Source: Siniperca chuatsi
Taxonomy: Eukaryota; Chordata; Actinopteri; Centrarchiformes; Sinipercidae
Length of the DNA stretch: 64,000 bases
NCBI RefSeq assembly: GCF_020085105.1
Contig: NC_058063.1
Span: 23,213,012-23,277,011 of the forward strand
Direction: 5' to 3'
Every line of letters begins with the position of its first letter. Position 1 is the first letter of the stretch. Under the pieces are notes generated by a model that was not told the origin of the DNA, did not search any database, and saw only the letters and a list, made by a program, of their open reading frames with translations. Shown here in pieces: positions 24,170-36,605 of the stretch. The translations under genes and the position numbers were made by a program.

Positions 24170-25590
24170 CTTCTTATTTAACCCAGATTTAACCCGCCGA
24201 AACACCGAAAGTCACGGTTTGTTTACACCCGCGTCTTTCATCTTCTTCGTCCTGTTTTTAAACGGCGGTTGGTTCCAGCGTTGGAAGCGCGATGCCGCCA
24301 TCTTGTGCTTCGGAGTGTCGGTACCACAGATTCAGTCCCAGCTATTAATAAAACAAACTCTTCTTTCTCGTGTCTCCTCTCCTGTTTGTCTGCACCACAA
24401 CGAACGAGTCGAGGTGAAACGGACTGTTTAATGTGGCCGCTCTCTGCGCCCAGGTCGACGCTTCCTCCCCGGACCGTTAGGGGGCAGCGCCGAGAACACG
24501 GCCGCGAAACGAGACGTCTCACTCCGCCTCGTTTCAGGACACATAAACACAGCGGGGTCTGTTGTTGTTTACATCGAGTTGGGACAGAAAATAAGTCAGT
24601 GTTTAATGATTCATTAACGCAACCGCACAGTATTACACTAATCCTACCACACATCAGTAATAGCGATGCATTAATCCTCGTTCTGGGCTCTGAATGGACA
24701 CTGCGGTGGCTATTTGTCAAAAATCAATAACTATAGATTTATAGATCAACACTTTTTCCCCAATAGCTTCCCTGTCATGTGACCCAGTGACTCCAAACCA
24801 ATGCCGAATTGTATCACTGCACTGGACAAATGAGACACACCTGTTTTTATTAGATTCTAGTGCTTCGTCTATTTTATATGAATATTTTGTATGAAAAATG
24901 TTTAACAAAATTGATGAATTTTCATAAAAATATCAATATAAAATAGATGAAGCACTAAAATGAAACGAAAGGAAATGTGTCATATTAGTCATCAAACGCA
25001 AACTAATTTGAAATCCAAAGGTCTGCGATGCACCAAACGCAGACCCTCAGGTGTGTGCGGATCCTACACCTGCCAACTATTATAAACCGGAGGTGTCTGT
25101 AGTGTTGCCTAAATATTAAAAAAACAAAACAAAATAAGCACATTAAACTAAATAAATAAAAACCTAAAGTACCTCCTACCAATACAGGTTTATCTAGCTC
25201 TACTTTTTGGATCACGTAGTGTTGTTGTTTTATGTGGAAGCCAAGAAAAGAACAAAAGAATATGAAAGTTTAACGTGATAAAAATACTTGTTTTTTACTT
25301 ACTAAGTAAAAAAAATAATGAAATACTACTAATAAAAACGGGCACCCACAGTTTCAGGTGTTGTTGTGAGTGAGTCATCTTCCTTATTGACGATCTTTGG
25401 CACAACAAACAAACCGGATGTTCCATTTCCCAGCATCCACCGCGGCATGCTTCTCATTCCAGCTGTGTGTAGCTACGGTTCGGGCGACAACCCAACACCC
25501 GACACAAATGTCTCCGTTTTTAACGAGAGTTTCGGTTTAAACGGATCAGAGCCGCGGAGCCCGGTGGACCGATAACCTCGCTGACGGCGG
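24170..25590. promoter_or_regulatory. shared SMIM27-TOPORS intergenic promoter region
   Basis: The two start codons face away from each other across about 1.4 kb. CpG-rich sequence lies near the SMIM27 end (about 24170-24560) and again next to the TOPORS start (about 25430-25690). A MITE copy (24722-24990) sits in between. Promoter function is inferred from the head-to-head layout; transcript starts cannot be placed by eye. Confidence 0.4.
24722..24990. mobile_element. long-palindrome MITE, copy 2 (right end degenerate)
   Basis: It matches copy 1 over CCTGTCATGTGACCCAGTGA through AATATCAATATAAAATAGA in the same orientation, but its right arm is lost after about 24990. It lies between SMIM27 and TOPORS, so SMIM27 exon 1 is bracketed by two direct copies. 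Confidence 0.7.
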
Positions 25591-28500
25591 ATGCCTCTCA
25601 CGGGGAGGAATTCTGCCCGGAGGAGGAGAAAAAACCCGGATGATAAGCTCCCGGAGCGACCCGGGGAGTCTACTTCTTCTGCTGAGGTACGGGAAGCTAA
25701 CCGTGTTAGCATGCTAACAAGCTGACATCCACCTCTCTGTGTGTTGTGTTTGTGATCGAGCTGCATTACCTACCGCATCGTAGCGAGCACGTACTGCCGG
25801 TTATCGCTGTTTAAAGTTGCGGGATTAAAATACCGATAAACGTATTTGAAGCGAGCAGAGAAGAGCTGCCGGTTCGCTAGATGCTAGCAGAGTGTTAGCA
25901 TGCTAGCCTGGTAACAGCTAGTAATGTAATGTGGGGTCGTTCTCTCCTGCCGGTTGTGTGTTTGTGTTTTTTTTAGGGAAGCGCCAAAGCCACCCCCCCC
26001 CAAAGACTAAAATCAAAGTAGGAAACTGAAGTGCAGAGAATAAATACCTGAAGTTAGTTTAACATCTGATATTCGTCGGGTTTTGCGGCTGTTACCTTCA
26101 ATAGCTCCGGGTCAAAGCCGCGATTTCTCCCAGTTTTGGGATGTGTTGGAGAGCTAATTTAGGCAGACGTTTCACAGTTTTGATCAACTCAAAATCACCA
26201 AAGATGACAAGCGCAAGTAACTGAATGTCTGTCCAACTCTCCTGTTACTATGGGCGTAGTTAGGGGCCGTTGTAAAAGTGCAATGCGACCCGTTTCGATC
26301 TGTTTTTAAACACAGAAACCACAGCGGTTATCGAAAGCGACAGCTCATCGTGGTTATCAATGACCTACTTCCTCAATTATACACATTTCAATAAAACTAC
26401 ATACATATCTGTCCTATTTTCTGTGGATGTTCAGGTGATGGCGCCCACGCGGATGAAACTGCGCGTGCGTCGTCGTGACAACGCGGCCGGAGGTGCGGGT
26501 GCTGCAGCAGGAGGCGGTCAGCCAGAGGAAGAAGAGGAGAGGAGGCGAGAGAGCGGCGGCCGCAACAGCAGGAGGAAAAACGGCAACAACGCTTCGACCA
26601 CAGCTGCTGCTGCCACCTCCTCGTCGTCTCCTCCCTCCTCCTCCGCCTCGGCCTCGGCGCGGGCAGTGATGGCGGCAGAGGAGGCGTCACCTGACTCCAA
26701 GTGCCCGATCTGTCTGGACCGCTTCAACAACCTAGCGTACCTGGACCGCTGCCTGCACCGCTTCTGCTTCCCCTGCATCCAGGAGTGGTCGCACAACAAG
26801 GCCGAGTGCCCGCTCTGCAAGCAGCCCTTCGCCTCCATCCTGCACTCGGTCCGCGCCGAGGACGACTTCAAGGAGTACACGCTGCGGCCGGCACCTGCCA
26901 ACAGCAGCGTCGCCGCCACTGTTGCGATGGTGGCGGCGATGGCTTCGGCAGCGAGGAGCGACCACCAGATGAGGCTGATGCTGAGGAGGCACAGAGCAGC
27001 AGACGGCGGAGAGACGACCACGAGGAGGCGGAGGACGGAGAGGGGAGGAAGAGGCGGGGGCGGCAGGAGGGCGGGGGAGAGGACGGGGGTGTGGGAGTGG
27101 TACCTCGATTCTCCTCCTCTTGCTCTCCCTCCTCTTCCTCACCATCCTGCCGTCTCTCCCATTGTTGCAGAGGACAGTGAGGAGGGAGAAGACCAGCAGG
27201 AGCAGAGGAGGAGGGGAGGCGCTGATCTGGCGGAGCGTGGGGTGATATTTGAGGGATTGACGGGACTCGGGGGGGCGGTGGTGCCTGTGGCCCCCAACGA
27301 CCGGGCGTCACGGCGGCTGATGACTCGTTTGGTGGCGAGGCAGCGGCTGCAGCGAGAAGGTGGAACGGTGCGGCGGCTGAGGGAGAGAGAGACGGTGGCC
27401 TTCCGCCGCGCCCTCTACCGCAGCGGCATACAGGTCCGCGGTGTCGCCGGGTTCAGTAACCAGGGGCAGCAGCGTGACATCACAGCAGAGAGCTTCCGCC
27501 GGAACCCCACCCACCTGAACAGACTCCGCCCCTGGCTGCGGCGGGAGCTCACGGTGCTGTACGGTGCGCACGGCTCGCTAGTCGACATCGTCCAGCGCAT
27601 CATCATGGCACGGCTTGCCCGCCACGGCCTGGAGGACACGCCTACCATAGAAGAAGAGCTGCAACCATTCCTGTTGGCCCGCACCGACCACTTCCTGCAT
27701 GAACTGGTCAGCTTCGCCCGCTCGCCGCTCAGCCTGGAAAACTACGACCTGCAGGCGGTGTACGAGCCGCCGGCCACCGCCCTGGAGCTGGACGGGACGA
27801 TCAGCTCCACCGACAGCAGCTCCGTCATCGCCATTTCAGAGGGTGAGGAAGAGGAGAGGCGGGTGGGAGGAAGATCAGAGGAGAGGCTGCTGGGGAGGGC
27901 GGGGGGTGCTCACGACGACGTCATCCAAACAGGAAGCTGCCTCAGCCTGTCGGCCTGGGACGATGAGACTCCAGGCCCCTCCTACTCCACCGCCGAGCCT
28001 TCGTGTTCGCTCGCCTCGCTGTCGTTCAGCCCCGCCCAGGAGGCGGCCAATGAGGAGGGAGGAGATAAGCGGGAGGAGGAGGGGGAGGAGGAGTGTCTAA
28101 TTGTTGGATACAAGAAGCCAATAGCGGAGCGGACTCCTGAACTGGTGCAGCTCTCCTCTGACACAGAGGAAGAGGAGGAGAAGAAGAAGGAGGAGGAGGA
28201 GGAGAACACGGCAGAGAAGCTTCCTCCCCTCGCCTCCACCACTCCTCCCCTCTCTTACCTACCCACAATCCCTCCTTCTACGTCAGGCGCCTACAGAGAC
28301 GAGCAGGACGACAATCTGAAGGAGAAAGACGGCGAGGCGGGCGGGCGTCGCTCGTGGTCGGGCAGCTCGGGGAGAAGCAGGAACTCCGTGTGCACGCTCA
28401 GCCCGGCGACGCCTGGAGAGAGCGAGCGGCAGCGGGAGAGAGAGAGCTGGAGAGACAGGAAGCAGTCGGGCAGTGAGGCTGCGAGGGAGAAGAGGAGGAG

Positions 28501-31500
28501 GAGGAGGAAGAGGAGGAAGAGAGGGCGGGAGAGGAGCGGTGACCACCCGAGGAGGAGCGGCACCCTGTCTAACCCAAACCGCTCCATTTATCCCGCCATG
28601 ATGCGCCACCGCTCCCACTCACCGTATCACTCCAGCGTCGAGTCTGGCTCGGCGCTGCCGTCCAGCCCGCACGACTCCAGCTGGGAGTACCCCTGTTCCC
28701 AGGTTTCCCCTCTCACCTCCTCTGTCTCCTCACCCTCCTCCTCCTCATCCTCATCCTCCTCCTCCTCACCCCTCTGGTCCTCCCCACCGCTGTCTTCACA
28801 GACGCCGCCGACGCCCTCGCTCTCCCCCAGCGACCGCAGCAACACTCACCACGGAGAAAAACCCGGCGGGAAGAGGAAGTACAAGAGCCGCCACCTGGAC
28901 AGCGATGACAAGGACCCCACCTGGAGGCCGAGCAGCAGCCACGGCAGGGAGAAGAGGCGGAAGCTGGGGGAGAGGGAGAGGAGGAGGAGGGGGAGAGATG
29001 GAGGGAGGAGAAGAGAGAGGCAGAGGAGGGACGCTCACAGGGAGAGCGGCGGGGACAGGTGAGAGCAGACACTTCCTGTTTGACCGATATTAAATCAATA
29101 ACTGTGCTGCTCTGTAACTAATGGATGGAAATGTCCTCTGTTTCCTGCCTGTCCTCCAGCAGCAGCAGGAGGTGCAGAGAAGACCGGAGTCCCAGCGTGG
29201 AGATCATCTACGAGGGCACCATCATCTCGAACGCGACGCAACCCCGCGCCTGCAAACGCCGCAGGAAACGACACCGCAAGGCACAGCACAGCAGGTACAG
29301 CATGTCGCAGTCGCAAGGCTGGAAAAAAATAAACGTATGATGGAATTAAAGCGCCAACACACCACTTTATTCAAATCACTGTAACCGTAGGAGACACTAG
29401 AGCGGATTAAAACATGCGCGGCGTTACTTCAAAACATGAATGTAGTCAAAACTATTGAACAGTTGGTGATGACATAAGACCAGGATCAATCAAGAAGGTG
29501 GAACCAGAAAATGTTTGGTATTTTTTCTTTAAAAAATTACTTTTCTGTCGATCGACTAATCGATTAATTGACTAATTGTTGTAACAACCAACTGTTCTAA
29601 TAAACTATCAATTGTTATTGTTGTTGAAGTTATTCATTAAGCAAAAATACCAAAGACCGTCTGGTTGCAGCTTCTCCGACGTGAGGATTTGCTGTTTTTC
29701 ACTCTCTTATATCACAATTTTATAGACTAAAAGATTATTCCCTACTCTAACTATTGATTAATAGATAAGGGTTCAATAGCATTTTATCGAATCTTTACGT
29801 AAATAATACAAAAATAACGAGAGAGATCAGTATTTAAGCAGGGGCTTCCCCACTTTGTTGTGAGCAACATTTTGTAGTTTTGGTGGTCCGCCATGTTCAG
29901 TCAGTCTTGTTAACAACCGTGTCGTTATCACATGTTTGTAACTCTCTCAAAACTCAGAAAATAAGGCTGCGTAATTTTTCCCTGGACGGTATTAAACTTT
30001 ATTAAAACATCCCGTCTCTCTCTCTCGCAGTCCTCCGGTTATCATCACCCTCGACAGCGACAGCAGCCACGAGAACGTCAACAACAACAGAAGCAGCAGC
30101 AGCAGTCCGCTCAGCAGCCAGCAGACCGTTGACTTCTCAGACCTTCCTCCTCTCCCATTGGTGCATTCTGACAGCGTGGGCGGAGCCTTGAATGCAGAAA
30201 TCGGCGAGCTTCCTGTTGACATCCTGGACCAGGCATCTGATGGGTCGGAGACAGAGCCAGCCGTCCGGTCCGAGTCCGCAGGTCCCATCGCCATTGACAA
30301 CAGCGACCATGATGTGGACGTGGAAAACGTCGAAGAGCGCGGTTCACTGCTGGGATCGGATGATAATAAAGGACCAATGACAGAGGCTGATACAAAGGCA
30401 ACCGCTGCTGCAGCAGCAGGGACGGTGGACGGTGGCTCTCAGCCAACAGGGGAGAACGACGCCGCCCCCACAACAACGGATCTGGTTCACAAAAGAGCCT
30501 CCGAGGTCTCGACCTCTGACAGCCGTCTGCTAGCAGCCATCCTCAATGACCTGAAGGAAATCGCCGCACCCAAATGTGACCTTTCTTTGAACTTTCAGCC
30601 CAGTTGCTCACCGAACACCAGAAAAAAGCATTGTAGGGATCAGTGTGAGGTTAGTCAGGCTCATTCAAACCAGGAGGGCTGGCTGGCTGGGACGAGACAT
30701 CCCAACCCCAATTTGCCTGAGGAGCGACAGTATAACGATATCGGAGACCAAAATCATGGCTTTGACTTGCCGACGTTTCGTACCTCCATCCCCCCGCTAC
30801 CTCCTCTTGAGAGGCTGAAGGAGTGCCGGGCCAGAGAGGAGGGCAAGGATGTCCCTCCGCTCCTGAAACAGGCCAGACCCGTTAGGTCGTACAACAGAAA
30901 CATGCCGCCGCCATTAAAACACAAAGATGCTGGGAGTCCACACCTGTCACCAATCTCTCCCATTGACCTGCACTCACCTCAAGCCTCTGTGGACGCTGAC
31001 CCAGTTGGTGTAAATTCTCATGTTGACCTCAATTTAAATCCCACCATCTCCCCCATTGACTCTTGTTTGGGTGCTGAGCTGCCTAAAGATAACCAGGCCA
31101 TCCCTCCCATTTTAATGCTGAAGAGACATTTCACGAGCGCTTTGGCACTGAGAGGAGAGCTGGCCTCTACTAGCAGCATTTCAGCCATTGACGTGCATTC
31201 AGCTGCTCCTTCTAAAGTCGGAGCATTGACCATCGGCCTCCGTTCCATGAGTCACAAACCTCCCATTGATTTCCATTCTTCTTCTTGGTCTGAAAATAGT
31301 TCCTCAAGTGCTGATTGCTTACCACATCTGGACTTCAATTCTTTTCATTCTTCAAAGTTACATTCTGGCCATGATAGCACAAAGGAAATATCTTCTGGTC
31401 CTAGACCTATTGACTTGCATCCTGTGAATTCTTTATCTCCCATTGATTTCCATTCAGCCAAGACTGGCTGGTCCAAAGACAAGCCAGCTCACACTGACTC

Positions 31501-32440
31501 TACCTCCAGAGGTTGCAGGAATAAGACTCTAAGCCCAAATTCATGGCGGGTAGCACCCGTTGACCTCCATCCTTCCAGCAGTGTTTCGGCTGAAGGCACA
31601 CCGGCAGGTAGTGATGTTTTCTCAGGAGCCAACTACACATCACCTCCTGTTTTTGTTTCATCCATTGATTCTAGGACACAGAATCCCTCCTCACCCATTG
31701 ACTCCCACACTTCCAGTAAGAGAGAGAACCTGTCAGAAAGGCTTTCGCCCTCTAGAATTAGCTCAGTGCCAACAACAGCTCCCAGCGGTAGGTTGTCAAA
31801 CATTGACGTGCATCCTGGAAGTTCCAAATCTATGGTTGACCTCCACTCTTCCAGTGCAGCTTCAGAAGGACTGACAGACAACAAGGCATTGCCATTAGTC
31901 AATCATGAGGAAAGATTGCCTCATGGTTACCTGCCACCCATTGATTTGCATTATACAAGTCCTGTGTCACCTGCTAACATACATTCTTCTAGCTTCGTCA
32001 GCACCATGATTGACCAACACTTGAACCACACAGCCATATCCTCCTCTACCTTCCAAACATCACGTAGAAAGTGCATTTCTGAGTCCGAACCTTCCCTTGA
32101 ATCCCACTCAAAACTTCTCCACCCCACTGACATTGATTCAAACCCTCGCAACCACTTTGATCCCAGTTCCAACCCACAGTTCCTCATTGACACCTGTTCA
32201 AAACACAATCTCCCCGTTGACTCTCTGCGTGAATCTCAGCCACCCGTTGACTCTCAACCAAAAAGCTCTCTGAGAGACTTTCAGCTCCCCACGGACAATC
32301 ACATCACGCCTTCCTCCCAGTCTGTTGAGAACCAGTGGAACTCAAACTCCTCCATTGACGCCCATTCAGACTCTCAGTCGCCCGTTGACGAACGCTCAGC
32401 CAGCAGCGTCTGGACCGCACACACTCACTCTGCCACATAG
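25591..32440 (+). CDS. topors: TOPORS, RING-type E3 ubiquitin / SUMO ligase
   Basis: Nuclear ligase known in mammals for binding topoisomerase I and p53 and adding ubiquitin or SUMO. Coding exons: 25591-25686, 26435-29058, 29160-29294, 30031-32440. All phases agree, giving about 1754 residues against 1045 in human. Exon 1 (M-P-L-T-G-R-N-S-A-R-R-R-R) gives a basic start like the human one; if it is not used, translation could begin at M of 26438. The C3HC4 RING (about 122-160) starts C-P-I-C-L-D-R-F. The conserved mid block lies near 300-450 (F-E-G-L; A-H-G-S-L-V-D-I-V-Q). A SUMO-interaction-like C-L-I-V-G-Y with P-I-A-E-R-T-P-E-L-V follows near 585, then acidic and Arg/Ser-rich parts. E-K-P-G-G-K-R-K-Y-K (~840), S-V-E-I-I-Y-E-G (~920) and P-V-I-I-T-L-D-S-D-S (~955) match the human protein. 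The tail from about 1260 carries repeated I-D-x-H motifs. An AATAAA stands at 32498. Confidence 0.92.
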
Positions 32441-34751
32441 GACACACACGCCTGAAAATGAAAAGAGATTTAAATGTTTTGATTACTTAATGGGGAAAAT
32501 AAAAGTAAAGAACTGCTGATTTTTTACATCTGTTACTATTTTTGTTGAATTGTTTATAAGATAAATTGTGTTCATTTTAAAATGTAACCTCTTTCTGCCC
32601 ATTTCATCCCTGCGGCCAAGTTCATAACGCTGTTCGAAGCTGTGTGTAAGGAACGTAGCTATTTTCCAAATGTGACTTGTAGTTTGTTTCTGGGGCTGGG
32701 TCGATGAGAAACTTTGGACGAATCGATAAATTGGGTAATGATATCGTTTTTATTTTTGAATATTTATATTTTTAATTATCATTTGAATTGGCAAATAATC
32801 TGCCAATTTTTTTGTTGTTGTTTGCAACAGAGGGGAACGATAAAGCAAATCAAACTGTTAAAATTAGGTCACTTGAGTGTTTAGTAATGTGATTATCAAG
32901 TAGGGAATTTATTTAGGGATGAAACATTTAACTGCCAAGTTATTTTGTTTGTTGGTTTTATGGTCATAATGATAATTATTGATAAATTGATGAGTGGTCC
33001 CAGCCCTAGTTGTTGGACAAGACACAAAGTGTTTCAGCCCGCCCACTTCAGCAGGCCAAAACAAACATTAAAGTACTAGAGTGATGCCTTCTCCGATTCC
33101 TGCATTTTTTTAACATCTCTCAAACTTCAAGCCAAATGACTTGGTACCACTTTCTAATAAGACGCCCTTTATAAAGGCTTTATAAGTTGTAACTAATTTA
33201 CTAATACTTTATAAGCCATCATTAAGAATATGTTTTGGGTTCAGAGGTTTAGCTGGTGTTAATAACTCTCCACGCTTCATTTATATTTCTAGATAGCTCT
33301 TTAGGTTGAGGTTCTGTAATTGACCACTTCTAGAAAAACACGCAGAATATCTGGACCAAAATCCAAAATTAATCGATTAATTTGAAGGAAAAATACCAAA
33401 AAAAAAAGACTCGTTCCAGCTCCTCCGATGTGGATATTTTCTGGGTTGTATGTTAGTGAACCGAATATCTTTGGGTTTTGGACTGTTGGTCGGACAAAAC
33501 AAAACATTTGCAGACATTTTTCACTATTTTCTGGCGTTTTAAAAACCAAACGATTAATTTAGATAATAATCATTATTGCAGCCCTGATCCATTTATTAAC
33601 AACTTATTAACATTTATAACTATAGACTTTATGGTTTATTAAAAAGTGTGAAACCCACATTACGACTGGATTACCAACATTTATAACTGCATTATCACCA
33701 AATGGAAATGATAAACACCAGCCAGATAGATTCACAAGCTGCTAACCCAAACGTTGGTGTTACTCATGGTTTATAACTGATCTGTAAAGCATTAGTAAGT
33801 GATTTTTCAGCCATTAGTTTCAACTTATAGAGCCTTTATAAAGGAGCCGTTACTAGAAAGTCGTAACTTTACCGTGTGACCATTAAATATCTAAAATGTA
33901 GCACATTTCATGTATCCTGTTGCTTTCACATTTAGAGATCAGTTACTGTGTTATTTAGCGTAAAAAAAAAAAAACAGCAACGTTGTCTTTTCATAAACAA
34001 TGTCCCAGTAACTGGATAATCTGCAGTTTTCATATGGAAACACTTTATATCAAACACGGCGACTGTTGAGGAACTGGTTTACTGCAACGTTTAGCATTTA
34101 GGTTAGTTAGGTGCAGTTGGTGTTTCTCACCACCAGGTGGAGCCATCACTTGACTTTTACTCTTCTCCTCTTCGCTCCTTCCTCTCTCTTTGCTTCTACC
34201 TCCACGTCCTTCACTTTCTCCTCCTTCTTCCTCCCTGCTTCCTCCTCTTCCCTCGCCCTCAGAAGAAGGAAACTAAGAGGGATAATGAGCCTCGAGGGAG
34301 AGACCGAGACGAGAGCACGAGGCTCTCCCACACTAATTAAGACTATCAGGGTCTGATTAAATGGCTGTTAAACACACACTGTGGTGGATCAGCGCCAAGT
34401 CCCGACTCCGGTCAAAGAAAGTAAAAAGGACGAGGAAGGAGGTGGGAAACAGTGAGAAGCGTAAAAATAATGACAAAGGACAAAATCAGGAAAAGGGCAA
34501 CACTTGAACATAGAAAGGAAAGAAAACTGACCCCAGACATGAGACATCAGCGGCGTGGAAGCTCTACCGAAGCGTCCATCCACTCAGTCCGCGATGACTC
34601 TGACCTCTGTAACGGCAGCTGCCCTGTCAGAGACGACAAACTGTCTTCATCACGGTATACAGTAGGCATCATGAGAAGGCAACTGCATTTCCCCAACGAA
34701 GCCTGCTATGTCCACAGTGAAACTGGAGGTCTTGATTGACCGTTACAGAGA
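32441..34751. other. TOPORS 3' region and intergenic stretch
   Basis: The first part should be TOPORS 3' UTR, with an AATAAA about 60 bases past the stop. Beyond it the sequence is AT-rich with poly-A/T runs (for example 33961-33973) and a pyrimidine-rich stretch (34150-34262). No exon was recognised. Confidence 0.5.
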
Positions 34752-35057
34752 CACAGTGGTGTGAAAAAGTGTTCGCCCCCTTCCTGATTTCTTATTTTTT
34801 TGCATGTTTGTCACTTAAATGTTTCAGATCATCAAACAAATTTAAATATTAGTCAAAGATAACACAAGTAAACACAAAATGCAGTTTTTAAATGAAGGTT
34901 ATTATTATTATTATTAAGGGAAAACAAAATCCAAACCTACATGGCCCTGTGTGAAAAAGTGATTGCCCCCTAAACCTAATAACTGGTTGCTCCACCCTTA
35001 GCAGCAACAACTGCAATCAAGCGTTTGCGATAACTTGCAGTGAGTCTTTTACAGCGC
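34752..35057. mobile_element. Tc1/mariner-like remnant
   Basis: It begins CAGTGGTGTGAAAAAGTGTT followed by CGCCCCC, and a related phrase GTGTGAAAAAGTGATTGCCC recurs about 200 bases inside. The segment continues AACTGCAATCAAGCGTTTGC. This matches, from memory, a very common fish transposon-derived repeat whose CAGTG terminus is Tc1-like. No transposase is visible and the right end was not found. Confidence 0.45.
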
Positions 35058-36290
35058 TGTTTAAAAACTGCATTTTGTTTACTAGTTTACTAGTAGTTCA
35101 GTTCACAACATACAGTATGGACAGCAGGAGATTAGTGTAATCTGAACATCTGCCTGTGGAGATTTCATGTCAGTAAGAACGCCAGAGGAAAACTCACCGA
35201 CTTGTATGATGGGGATTGTGTCTGTCGGATTAAAAACGCTTAATGGATTAACCTCAAGAGTTCATTACACCCAACGATACAAGAGTGTCGATTTAAAGAT
35301 TTAAGGTTTGTCACTAGAAGAGCTCACCAAAATCCTGAGGCGTCATCCTCTGGGAGCACGATGGACTGGCTTCAGACAAAGTGTTGTCAAAGAGGCCCCC
35401 AAAACCTTTCGACGTGGGAAGCTGTCCGATAATTTTTGTACATTTCTGAAACAGATAACCCGACATTGACGCACACGTTACGCAGCGATTGGTCAGGAGT
35501 GAACAACCGAGTGCAACGCTGCGAACGTCTTCGAGGCGAGACGGAGTCTGAAAGTGTGCCGTTATCCACGCTTGTACGATTTACGCCGCCGATGCTAAAA
35601 AGCCAGAGTTGTTGGAGAGAGTTCGGGGAGGCAGCGAGGAGGATTTACACCCCGAAGCCCAGCGTGGACATTCAGATCAGACGGAAACACGACATTTTGT
35701 ACGAACTAGTTGACGGCAAGAAAAGTGAGGAACGGAGTTTGAGCTTATCATAAATTAATCAGATAAAGCTTTATTTATTTTGTTTTTTAGAAAGAACTGC
35801 TCCATTTACACCCAATATTCAAATCATTATTCATTTATCATTGGAAACTTTATTCTTCATATACGCTGAATTGCAAGTAGACAATAATTAATTCAAACTG
35901 TACCTATTCAACATTGTCTTTATTTTTCTAAGAATTATTATGATTAGTAATAATATAACATAATTGGTACCAAATTACATTTTGGAGGAAATTATTAAAA
36001 TAAAGCGTCACCATAAAGGATCCTATTCTTTCATCTCTGTGTCGTCTGTTTATTTGCAGATTTGTGGCACATTACGATAAACATCGATCATCCACGTCAC
36101 GGCAGAATTAATGGGGCTGAAACTCTGCCTTCTCTCGCTCTCTCTCTCAGGCCACGCCCACATTCTAGAACACTGGTGGTGGGCCATTGTTAGCGCTGTT
36201 GCCAGGCAACACGGCGCACCGTCGTCAGGGACAACCAGGCTCTCTGTCTTTCTCTCTTTCTCTCTGATAGCAACACCATTACTGAGATGA
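35058..36290. other. unexplained non-coding stretch
   Basis: It holds short open frames on both strands around 35390-35750 whose peptides match nothing I recognise, and AT-rich sequence after 35760. No splice-consistent gene could be built. Confidence 0.4.
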
Positions 36291-36299
36291 CAAGCCTCC

Positions 36300-36345
36300 C
36301 CCCCCCACACACACACACTCGCACACACACACTCGCACGCACACG

Positions 36346-36402
<57 letters not shown>

Positions 36403-36487
36403 GCAGACACACACAGCTTCCATCTTGTGGCAGAAAATTTTCACACAAACACAAAAACATATTGTTCGTTTTCGCACCTGCGCTCCC

Positions 36488-36531
<44 letters not shown>

Positions 36532-36605
36532 GGTGTTGTATGATGCAATCACCTGACATCCATATTCCTCCAATGTGTGTCCGCACACACACACACACAC
36601 ACACT
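36300..36605. repeat. cluster of CA microsatellites
   Basis: (CA)n tracts at 36304-36414 (with CTCG interruptions), 36490-36530 and 36583-36605, separated by unique sequence. Confidence 0.95.

Noticed and set aside
26397-29072. Many overlapping frames on both strands of the TOPORS main exon
   Set aside because: Shadows of a GC-rich coding exon; only the RING-bearing frame has conserved motifs.
35387-35753. 105- and 60-codon frames on opposite strands
   Set aside because: No family similarity, no splice-linked neighbours, and the two frames overlap antisense.
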